Source of the DNA: Trileptium ribeirensis
Lineage: Eukaryota > Nematoda > Enoplea > Enoplida > Thoracostomopsidae
Length of the DNA: 64,000 nucleotides
Assembly (NCBI GenBank): GCA_030248225.1
Contig: JASANE010020322.1
Location: forward strand, 1-64,000
Direction of reading: 5' to 3'
Below, one piece after another: positions 10,801 to 22,800 of this stretch (position 1 is its first letter; every line of letters begins with the position of its first letter). A program made the translations under genes and the position numbers. The notes under the pieces are model-generated. The model had not been told where the DNA came from. It did not search any database and saw nothing but the letters and a program-made list of their open reading frames with translations.

Positions 10801-13800
10801 TTCTTCTCTTTTTTTCATCAAACACGAACGTGTCAACGATATTGTCTGGTGGTGTTAAATTTAGTACCAATCGACGTTTCTGGAGACAGTAATGGCATGG
10901 AATAACCGGAACGGGAACCAGCAACCGTAACCGTTCATTTAAAGCGGAATCGGAACATTTTCTTCGAAATTTATATATAGTGAAACAGATGAAGGAAGAA
11001 ATTAAAGTATAGTGGATCTAAAATGTTTTAAAAATAACTTTTACATTAAACTTAATGTGTTGCGATAGCATTATTGTTTTTCTGAAACTTTAAAGAGACT
11101 GAAGAAGCTAAAAATGTTTATTTATCGATCAATATGTCGGTTTTTGGACACCCAGAGCAATAAATGCGTTCCACTATTCACTCTTGCGTATACTGCGTCA
11201 AATTGAATGTGCTTATAACGCATGGAGCGAGTATAAACACTTTCGCTCTATCCCCAGTCGCATCCCTTTACTACACATACGTTTGTTACATGTTGCTCCG
11301 TAGGATACTTAAAATTATTGGTTTATGATTGTAAGAGAAATTAATAGATAGAAAGTAATTTTCTGGTCAGTGGTAATAGACATGTTTAGACTAGCGTTGG
11401 AAAAACAGAGTCGATCAGTTAGATGACAATGATGATAACTTTCTATTCAGAATGCTATAAATGAGACAAACTATGATGTTGCTCGCACCGTTTCAATAAA
11501 TACAGTTCTATGCCAAGAAAGCAGTTTATGGCAGCGTTGCAATAACGTTACTTTACTTTAATTTAGCCTGATTTACAAAGTTTACAGACGCACTAACTGG
11601 TGCTTGACGCAATTTATGTCAGCCAAGCATACGCTAAATACTTCTACGTACACAAGCCATACTCTGTTACACAGCTGGACCGGTTTATTTCGAATGTACC
11701 CCGGAGCTGCTACAAGCATCGACCTGGCTTTGATTTGTTAACAAACACCTGCAGGTTATTATGAAAAATTCCTACTGAAATTATGTGTCCTACTTACGTT
11801 TCACACGGCAAATGCTTAGTTAATCTTGTTTTGTTTGGTTGTATTGGAGCATGATCATTGTATAATATATATGACAAAATGTTTGGATCAGATATGAAGC
11901 AAAAATGTGGAAAATTTCAAACAAAATTTTTAAACCGGATTTCCGATTCCGGTATGGTTTTTGCCCTTTGCCGGAACCGCAACCGGAACACGATATTCGC
12001 CGGAACCGGAATTCCGGTGACCCCCTGGTAATGGGGTGTTGAAACTGCACATTTCTAAAGTATATTGCCTTTGTCTGGAGTTATTGCCAAAACAGCGATC
12101 ACATTTGACCCATTTTCGGCAAAAAATGTCGCGAATTACAATTTTTTGTTGATCATTCCGTTTTGTGTGTTTAATGGCACAGGTTTATAAGATTGCAGGA
12201 ATTTTATGATATGCACTTCGCACTTATGGTCGTTGAGCTCGGTGGACGTCGCCATCAGCTGTGACCAACCCCGAATGATGAATGATACGCCTCCACTGAG
12301 CTCGATCTCGAGCCACATCTATTATGATTTGCTGGGGGTTGCGGGACCAGTTTGTAGCACCGTAGGTGGTTCCAAGATGATGAAGATCGCTAAGCGCCAT
12401 TTTGTGCCACGTGTTTTTCGGCGCTGAACGGGTACACTTCCAGTCATTCGGAACGGGGCATCGCCAGACGCGATTGCACACGCGGTTTGGGTCCATACGC
12501 GCAACATGACCAAGCCAACGTAGGCGGTGCCGTCGGATGACCTCAGCGATTGGTGGTTGGGCCTCGCAGGTTCTTCGGATATCGATATTTCGAATACGAT
12601 CGCGCAAGCTGACACCAGCAATTGTTCGTAGGCATGCCATTTGGAAGACCTCGAATGCATCCAGATCCTTTTTATTGTTTACTGCGGATGCACACCCGTG
12701 TAGAAGCGTAGAGAAGAGAAGCAATATTTATTACATTATGCATGAGTAAACATAAGCTGCGCCGCCTACTATCCTCTTCAGACACTATGTACGAAACCCT
12801 GTAATAAACAAAACAGTCATTACAATAGCCAATTCCCAATCCAAAAATTTTTGTTGGCGGTCGCAGATTGACTGATTACGAAATGGGATAATTTCTGTTC
12901 GCTAACCTTATTTCGTTTCCTATTTCCCTATTCAAATAATCTTATTTGCTGTTTCGCCACGATTTCGTTATGCTAACACATTTCGTAAAATAAAACTTTT
13001 GGTTTACAGGTGACATTTTCTCTCTGTTTTTCTCCTGTGTATGTAACTTTAGTTCTACAAAATGACCAGAATCTTGAACTTCCACTTTGTCCAAGATACC
13101 ATTTCAAGCGTTTCTCTTTATCTTGTTATATGTCTACTGAAATATAACAATCGTAAAACTTATGTTTTCAGCGTTTTAAAGGTAGTCGAATATTATTTTA
13201 CTTTTAAGACAAAATAATATAGATTTGGGAGATGTATTCCAGGAATAATTGAGGTTATCTTGGATTGCATTGTGGCACGTTCCTTTCATAATGATCTCTA
13301 TTTTAACTCTATAATTCAGTGCAAACAATAAGCTTGTTAATTACGCTAGGTGTTGATGGACCAGTTTTTAATTGTATAATGGGCATTTATAAATAAAATT
13401 TCACCTATATACGGTTCGTAGATGCTCTTGATTTTGCAACCGTACTTAGCCACAGTATCACTCACTTAATAAGGGGTGCAACAAAACATGTTTTTACTAT
13501 TCTAACGACTGGATGAAAATTCAGGTTTACTGTAAAGGGTTCAACGGTTTGCTTGTTTTGGATATTTTAGTCAGTGAAATAACTAGCAAAGGACCTTAGA
13601 GAATTTTGCAAAAGCCTTCCATCTCGGTTCCATGTTTTGCTTGTTTTCGATATTTTACGTGTGAATTAAAAAAGGGCTTGAGCGCATACTTTCAACAATA
13701 AGACTTAAGGTGTTCAGAGTTTTGCTTATTTTCGAAATTTTAATGAGTGAAATAAAGAATAGCATTGTTATGACTGATAAAGCATTTTTGTCAGTATATA

Positions 13801-16800
13801 ACAAACTTGTAAAAAATCAGGGGTTCCTTTTTCTAATTCCCGTTTGAGGAGTTTTTTTTCAGCTTGTCAAAACCGTAGAACGTTTTATTCCGCCAGTGAC
13901 CAAAAATTCTAATCGCATCAATCGCAAACTATAATTTGAAGAGTGATTTTTACGTTGTAGTGTCCCAACACATGCCTTATGTGTTGCATTCCACTAGACA
14001 TATTATAATGACCTACATCTACATAAAAAGAGTGGCAAAATTTGGCTGCCAAATTTTTCTCCGGTACCGTCTCGCCCCAACAAGCAAAAGCTAATCATAC
14101 TTTGAAAAAATTGGGGGTATTTATTAAACTTCGGCTTTTAGCTCGAGAACGACCGCTCTGACTAAAAATTCATTGCAGCAACGTTGTAGCCCTCAACGAG
14201 AAAAATATTTTAAATTGATTGCTTCATATCCGGCGTGTTTGTGTGGTGACGGCGATACTCTTCTCAAGAAGCCATCGTTAACTCTTGGTAACAGTAATTG
14301 AGACAATGGCAATAATAGTACTGCCTTCCACAAACCGGGGCATTTTTCACTCTCCGTGGTGTGGCCCGACCCACCGATTCGATACTATTTAGAGTTTTGA
14401 ATTCGGATGCCTCCCGACTAATGGTCACTGGTAAAAGTACTAATAACAATGAATGTGCTTGTGTGGTGCGTCGTGTACGCACAACGTCTATCAAAAGCAC
14501 AACGTATAGCTATGAATAGAATATAGCGAGTTTAGAGTACGGACTATCACAGTTGGACGAGTACGCTGGCATAATTTTATTATAGTAGATATACAGCAAC
14601 ATAACGACATACATAGGCAATACCATGATACAATATTTTTTATGCTGCACGTAAAGTCGCACGTCCTTCGCCTTAATATTTGGTCATTTTTGTTTGCGAT
14701 TTTATCGAATTTCGTTAGCTTCCGTGTAACCAAGCCAATTTGTTTGCGGTTAAACGACGGTCGAAGCTTGTGATATCGTTAATATTGACGTGTGTCTTTG
14801 AACTTATTCTGTTCTGTTGTAACTGTATTTTTCAGGTGTGTTTGAACAATTTGAATGATTTGCAACTAGCAGTGGTCATAGCTCGGCTTTATTTGTCTGA
14901 TCCTGTGCAACAAAATAAAACTGTATCAGTGTTGCTTTCTCAACAGGTATGTTCAATAATTTCTTGGTTGAATGTAAGGCTTTGCTGGACTTGTGTCATA
15001 AACATGCTCTAGAATAAACTATAATATTATTAGGTGTCTACAAAAGTTAATAAATTTCATTTATCGGAGGTCTTCTCAAATTGCCTCAACGCTCAGTCTC
15101 AGGGAAACTTATGAAAAATGGTCGTTTGAAGATTTCCGCATGGAAGCAATCTCGGCTGCTTGTGGACTGTATGTTACTGCGTTTTTGGCTTCTCCAAAGT
15201 GGGGCCTGGCATTTTTCGGTGCCTTGTGGCAAAAATTGGGCCTCTGGCAAAATTTTGGATTCTCCTGGAAAAATTCTTGACGCGGCAAAAATACACCCAG
15301 AGACATAAAAAAATTGGCAAAATTATTTTACAAAAGTCTTTTCAAAGTAAAAATTTGACTAATTCCAGAAAAAAATTGGCTGAAAAGTTGCTTTTAACAG
15401 CAATAAAGACGTTTTTGGACTGCTTCTGAATTTATTTATTAACAATTTTAGCGTTTTTCGCTGAAAAATATTAAATTAAATAATAAAATCGCCCCAGGGC
15501 CCACAGTTCACGCCAGACAAAATTCGGTTCCCTCCAGTTCTGAAGCAGGGAGCCCGCTACGCAAAATTTTCAACGAATGGAGAAATTAGCGTTTTTTAAT
15601 ATTAGCCTTATTTTATTGCTGCCTTCTATGGCATTATTTGTTTGTAGTAAAAGAAGCAATATTGAGCATTTCTGCTTAGTGATCGCGGAATTGTAGGCGA
15701 ATATGTACCCTGTTACCATTGTATAAGTATGCTGAACCTAAGCCAAGCATGTACACTACTAGTCTGTAGTTTATAAAATTGAAATTAAGAATCTTGCATT
15801 AATTATTGTAATATTTTCGGTGTATAGTAATCTATGATGTTAATAAGTTAATATGTAACTACGTTCAGTTAAGGCCATCAAATCGTCGCGAAGGAACCGT
15901 ATTGTGAGGCTTGCTTGTAACATACTCCTGATGTTTGTAAGGTTTTCCGATGTACAGTGTTATTAACCAAGTTACTTGCGTTATTGTTCTAGGTATTTGG
16001 TTGCACACCGGAAGAATTATTTTTGTCTGACGGCTCACGTCCGGAATCAGTAAGCACACCAACATCACCGCCAACTCCAGTTGCTAAAAGTGCTAGCTCA
16101 GACCCCTTTATGCGTTCGATGGCATTTTGGATGCTGAAGGATTATCGTCGTTCACTTCTGACGCTCTTGGAAACAAATCGGCCTCCGAAGCAGCGACTAA
16201 CAGCAAGCAGCGGAAGCTCGGGTATGATGCAATCCTCGACTAGTACAACTGGAGTTACGGGACAGCTAACTCAACTGCCGGAGCAAGAAGTTTCGTCAGT
16301 GTTTAATTTTTACATTTTTCTTCGGACACATCCTTTGGTGATCAGGCAGCGTTTATCTGACATGGGCCCAGTAGTGGCATCCGCAGCTGCTACGTCGACT
16401 GACACTTTTTTGAGTCTGGCAAAATCACTGGAGCAGCAAGTTTCACCTGCAGAGCGGAGCCTCTTTTTCAAGTCGGCAATTGCACATTTTCGCTCGGGAT
16501 GCGCTTTGTTGGCTCTTGATGTTCTTTCGAAACTACCACGGTTGGCTCTCGTTAATGTGGGTCCAAATTCGTTGCTACTGTTCGGCGGAGTCGACAAACA
16601 GCAACTACATGGAGAAGCCTGCAGGAGCGAAGATAGTAACAGGCCACTAAACTCTGCAGGAAGTATAAATGAAATAGCGCGAGCAGGTGATTTTGATTGG
16701 TCAACTAACTTGACGGCTACTGGTAGCTCGACTGGCGGTTTGCAAGAAACATCCAAGAAAAAGAACGATTTATCTGCTATTGATTGGGGAGAAAGTTTGA

Positions 16801-19800
16801 TCGGTGGTGGACTGAAAAATGCTGATCACCAGGTCGATGAGTTGGAACTACAATGGAGTGACAACGACGAAAAAGATGATGGCAGTGATGGAGATCGAAA
16901 CGGCAGAGCAACCACGGTACATTTAACTAATTGTAGCTTTATTTGAAGATGCTATTAGTGTATAATTTACACGTGCAGTTACGGTCAAAAATAAGTGCAA
17001 AATAATGGATCGAAATTTCAATCGATTTCGATTAAGCGAAATTTCGATCAATTTCGTTCGTTCGATATTGGCGCAATTATATAAGTTTCCAAATTGTAAA
17101 ATTTGTATTATTTTCGATTGAACTAAATTCGGTCGATTTCGATTTCTATCGATTACGAATAAACGAAGTTTAGACCGATAGCGATTTCGATCGTTTTCTA
17201 TTGCACTTATTTTTAGCCACGACGGTAGAAAAAGTGGTGGTTGAACCATGCATTATAGAGGCGCTTTGGTCTCTCCTAACTCTGAAAAAGTACCTATATA
17301 TGTTTTACCTGGGGTCTTGTTGACAGATGTAGGAGAACCACGTACTACCGCCAGATGTTCACTGCGGTATCCAGATAGATTGTCAAATTGCAAAACTGTT
17401 ATTATTACGTAGGATACTCTTTAAAAGTCACCGTTTCAGTTTGATTTTATCTGTCATGGTCATTTTACGGCGGTTGTAACGCCTTATCCCTTTCGCCCAC
17501 ATCATTTCAGGTATTTATTTTTTTAATTTTATTTTAACTTGTTTTCTTGATATTGCAGTCCTACTGGGGCTGTGAAAACACCGCGACGGAATTTCCGCAA
17601 CCTAAGAGTAGTCGCTACAGCTGGGTCTTCATGTTCCCACTTTGGAAAGCGAAGACTGTTTGGCTTTAGCCATCTCACTAACCACAGAAAATGTTCAGGG
17701 CAAAACTATGCATATCTCATGTGGATGACATTCCTGAGAATATACCCATGATGGTGAAGCAAAAACTTGATTATGCGCGAGTAAACTCCCACCAACTATC
17801 CTATTTTGTAATTTTGTGTAAAAATTGTTAAGGAACGCTTTATGGTCAATTGAAATTCGACGCAAACATGCTCCAAACACACCTTTCTGGGATTGAAATC
17901 AAGTCATTTTGTGTTCGCGAAAATGCAAGTAAATTTACCTAAATTTTTGAATCAATTTGTCGAATTTGAATTAAACCCTTTTTGTTCGCGAACACAAAAC
18001 CAGCTTAACTATAGGATCGATTTGCTTGTGACGTCACGTTTGCATTAAATTTGTGCAGCAACACTCTATAATCCAAACTTAAACGAGTAGGTATTAAGGA
18101 TCTAAATTTCTTCATAATGAAAATGCCGAAATTTTGCTCGAACCCAATGTATATTTTCTGGCATTTGGATTTGCTTTTGTCATGTTTTAGTTAGCGAAAA
18201 ACTGAATGAAATACAGTCTTTTTCCGTAACAAGGATGTGCGATTCGACATCGCTTATTGCAAAATAGGATGGTTGGCGGAGTCTTCATTAAGTTTACTCA
18301 CCCATTAGCGTTGATTCATTTTTTAGACATTTTAGTAAGTGGAACAGGAATGTTAATACATCTGGTTATTATCAGTAATTTAGTTCATATTCTTGTAAAT
18401 CATCAGAAAACAACAGCTGCTTTCGAGGTATTTTATTGAGCGGAGCTCGGCGAAGCGGAGCCAAGCGTTTTTGAGCACAGCTCGTCGAAGCGGAGCGAAG
18501 CGTTTTTATTTTCTGTCCGTGAGTAAATAGGTCGATGTCCGTCCGTTCGTTCGTTCGTTCGTTCGGTCCGATGGATCTCAAGAACCACTGAACCGATTTT
18601 AAAAACTTTTTTTGTTTGAAAGCCTATCATGTCAGAGTGTGCACCTGATATTTGGGATTAAAAAATTTTGAGTGGTTAATTAGTAATTAGCTAATTAGTT
18701 AATTTTATGCAGCTAAAATAGAGAATTTTGCAATATTTGTGTTATTTATTGAAATAGAATCGTTTCGATCAAACCATTATAGGGTTTTTGGGTCGAAGAA
18801 TTCAAATATAATATTTTTACCAATGATAAAGCCCTATACCCTATACAATGTAGTTACAAGAACATAAAATTGAGTACATTCGTAATGCCACAGCCCAAGC
18901 TCCGCTCACAAATGTAGTTCCACTACAGACTAGTAATGATAATTATGGTGCATATGTGTGCTATTAATTTTTATAACAGGGTGCTAGCTCTGCAGCCGGA
19001 TTTTATCGAACACCAAATTATGAGAATAACTCCAAAAAATATTAGCTAATATTAGTACCTATTTTACATACCGATGACAGTAGCATATTTTATGAACCTA
19101 AAAGCCTCAACTACGTCCCTTGTAATATGCTGTATACCAAAAATCTTAAGCTTAAATTGGTATATCTCGATGGATACCCCGTCGAATATGGTAACGGCAA
19201 GATCATTATTCAACTAAAGTTTCAAAACATCGAGGATGTTGTAGAGAATTTTCCCGAAAAAATGTGTAACAGTATGTAGGATATTTATAAGTGTATCTCG
19301 AAAAATATGTAAGAATTTTGGTAGTATAGTTTTGCAGCGAATGTTTGTCAAAACACAATGCACGTTATTGAGGATTCTGGAAAAGTTCCACTTGGGACCA
19401 CCAAAAAGTGTGACACCTAAACGGGTTATATACTACGGTGCACGTCTGTCCATTTCCCATTTTCTTTTAGTAAGATAAGCGCAGCCATCACTGGAGTGTT
19501 CGTGAAAGCTAAAGGTTGTTGATCTAGCTTTTACGAGTGTGTACATTCTATTAAGAAGGTTATACCAGTTTGATTCAACATATTTTCATGCGTGAGCTAC
19601 GAGCTTATGTTGTATGGTTTATATCATTTCCATTACTGGTGTACTCTTATGTCGAATGTATAAACATATTGTGTTAACCCATAACCGAATGTGTAACCCA
19701 TTTCCTTGCCAATAAATGATTTTTGAAAAACGCATTGTGTCCCTGCGTTGATTTATGATGTATGTAGCGATATGTATCAAAGCGACTTGAAATCGCCGCT

Positions 19801-22800
19801 CCAGTCGACGAACTGCATTCAACCTTGTCGTAGGTCACAAGTCGTAGAGTGATTTACTGACAAATTAACGTTTACAACTAAAGTGCGGAATTTGAGTTCG
19901 AGAGTTCCAAAGGTCCAGTGTCGAGGAACCACCCGCTGAATTTCGTAGCGGGAACCATCTGACGGTAAACGTCTCGGGATTGTCGGGCCCTAGTGGAGGC
20001 CACTGTGGCTATAAATTAATATAGCGGAAATTGTATCTGGCCAAATGAAACTTCCAGCTGAGACCACGATAGGGAATAGCGGTATGCTCTCCTTGGCCTT
20101 GAGTAGGTGACTGAACCAACCTCCTTAGGAACCTCAAAAGTAGTAGCACGTAGACGACGTGCTCAACTAATCTTTGGGGATACGAACGCATCCCGGTAAG
20201 CGGTCCTGCGGCTTGCTAAGCTCTTTAGCTTCTTGTGTCTGACCGCGGAAGATGGTTCAAAATGAGCACTTTAGGTCCGCCCGTGAGGTTGCGATATCTT
20301 GGAAGTGGCAGGTTGGAAGTGTTTGGCGCAACATTTTCCAGAGTATTGTACAAGCACCATGCACAGTCGAACGAAAATCGAATACAGTCTCAGAGCTTCG
20401 CGGCTACGTTAAAATCTATGCTCGATGACGAGGTATTACACCTGTGTCGGCTGTTTCTACAGTCGTGTCTGGCCAAAATTAAGTACAATGCAGTTGAAAT
20501 TGGTCTAAATTTATTTTAGTGTAAATCGATCGAAATAGCGTCTACCAAAATTTTACAAATTAGAAATTTATTAAGTTGCGCTAAAATCGAAATACATTGC
20601 ACTTACCGCTGGCCGTGACTGTAAGTTACGCAATGCTATACTACTAGTAAACGTAATAAATTATAAAAAGTGAGCGGAGCAACAGACAAAGTAGTTATTA
20701 TCTTATTTGTGTGTACATGTGTTTCAACTAGCTATGTAATCAATTTATAATAAGTGTCACGTTTAGGCAATTGATATCAAATCCACCATACAAAAAGCTC
20801 GCTAGCTAAAAGAAATTAGCTAATTAGTGACATCAACTAATTACCTAATTAATTACCAAATTAGCACCCATGACAACATCGTGGAGCTTTAAAAGCCACA
20901 TATTTATGATCAGCGACATCGAAAACCGCCGAGCACAACAAATTAGCAGTTTTGAAGTGATTTTAAAATTTGCATAAAATTACTCAATTAGCTAGTTAAT
21001 TATTCAACTAATTAACATATACAGCCAGGTTTTAAAGCTTTAGAAATGTCATATTCGTGATCAGCGACATAAAAAATTTCCGGGTGCAATTTATTTTTAA
21101 TTTTTGAGCACTTTCAAAATTTTCAAAAAATTAGCTAATTAACAATTAATTAGTAATTTGGTAATTAACTAAGTCATTTGTATTTTTTGACTTCCTGGAA
21201 TAGTAAATAAGCACCAGATTCACAATCACCACGGCGAGATGTAGTATATGCAGCAAAATAATAGCTTTTACACAAATTATTTGTTGAAAAATATGCAATT
21301 ATTGATTGAAATTGCTAAAAATAGGCTAACGCGCTTAACTAATTAGGTAATTACTAATTAACTAAAACGAATTTTGACAAATTCTATATGTCTTGCACCT
21401 GTCCGATATTAGGCCTTTTAAACAAAATAAAAGTTTTTTAAAATCGGCCCAGCAGTTATTGAGGAGTTCAACGGACGGACGGACGGACAGACGGTGCCGA
21501 ATTTTTCCACTCTGACGAAAACAAAAACGCTTCGCTCCGCTTAATAAATCTGACCTTTCTCACGACTAAAATTTTACCTAGCCTTTGTGCTAACAGCTCC
21601 AAGCTGGGGGATTTCCCAAGGCAACTGGCGTAAAGCCGTGCTCTATAGGCAAACGGGGGTTTTGCGATTTTATTTTATCGCGCTTTTAATGGGTTTACAA
21701 ACAATATATCGTTTTTGTTGCATATTTGTATGCCTACTAAAATGTGTATTTCTTTTCGGTACACCTCATTTTTCTATGAATTATACGCAGAATATAAGCA
21801 GTAGTGTTGCGTTTTGTTACAGTAATCGTTTTTGTTAGGACGATCATTTCTGACATAACCTCAAACCCTGGGGTGACGGAGGGCCTGGGGATTCCGCTGA
21901 AATTTTTGGGAGAGCTCTAAAATGTCGTCCCTATTCCGCGTTTATGGAGACGCTAGTAAATAATTACAATTTTATTCAGTAGGTTTTGCTATGTGTGTAC
22001 ATCAATGTAATTTCGATTTCCAGCATACCTTGGCATTAATTTTTCATTGTTTAAATATGTTCACCATTGCTTAATTAGGATCCAACCAATCCTTCCATGT
22101 CAAGAGCTGCAACGCAGTTTCATCACCATCTGTCGGGCGATCGCAAAGTTAGCCTTGTCGCTGGCGCTGACGAACTACTAAGTAGTATTGGAGCCAACAG
22201 CGGTGAGCATCGCCTTGATATTATGGCGCAGCAACTCAAGTTTATCGCTTGCTTAAAAATATTGATGGAAGAATTAGCGACGCTTGCTGGAGGCTACGAA
22301 GTTGAAGGTGGTCAATTAAGGTTGGTTGGAGTCAATTTTTATTTTATCTGACAAAATTACGGTTGTTTAAGTGCACCAATAGTTCATAGTTAGATATTAA
22401 AACTTCTTACTCTCGCGACAGGGAGAAACGAGCGAGTATGTGTTGTCTATATATATTTAATAACTAATCTGAGGTTTCAAATTGAGCTTTTTAAACACCT
22501 CTTTAGGTTCTAGAGACCCGGATTTTCGGAGGAGCATGCTGATAACAGCGGGAGGAGGACAACTGTTCATGTAATTTATATAACATTATAATAATATATT
22601 GTACATATATATCAGGTAATAAACCGAACTGGAACCAACAACCAGAACCGCCCATTTAAGCCGGACCCGTAACCAGAACCTGGTCTTCGAAATTTATACA
22701 CAGTCAAACAAATAATGAAGGTACTTTGGATTTGATATCTGTTAAAAGTAAATTTTAAGTTGAAGATATTGTGGTGCGATAACGTTACTGTCTTTCTGAG

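Larger units (their letters stand above)
9877..14835 (+). other. Intron 3 of the DmX-like gene
   Basis: 4,959 bp. It holds two minus-strand LINE 3' fragments (9980-10330 and 12224-12730), a 1.2 kb repeat (10895-12045), a short tandem repeat (13549-13760) and a second copy of the 1330-1900 repeat. The stretches 10330-10890, 12730-13540 and 14220-14835 show nothing that I can identify. Confidence 0.7.
18431..21549. mobile_element. 3.1 kb foldback element with GCGGAGCGAAGCG termini and AATTAG-rich arms
   Basis: The ends are inverted: left TTTTATTGAGCGGAGC then AAGCGGAGCGAAGCGTTTTT; right, other strand, TTTATTAAGCGGAGCGAAGC then GTTTTTG. Both ends continue with a CCGTCCGT tetranucleotide run, a phrase like CCGATTTTAAAAAACTTTT, TTTGTTT, and an arm rich in AATTAGCTAATTAGTAATTA words (18670-18710; 20800-21370). 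No transposase frame. Inside lie a fragment of the 6 kb repeat (19900-20330) and a 162-bp mariner-type MITE, so it is older than either. Confidence 0.7.
16917..22078 (+). other. Intron 5 of the DmX-like gene
   Basis: 5,162 bp carrying a Tc1/mariner-type MITE (16976-17225), a 3.1 kb foldback element (18431-21549) with two nested insertions, and a GC-ended module (21590-21930). The stretch 17226-18430 shows nothing identifiable. Confidence 0.7.

Noticed and set aside
16310..16756. 148-codon minus-strand ORF over exon 5
   Set aside because: The + strand carries clear DmX-like conservation; the opposite frame has no family resemblance and no splice support.
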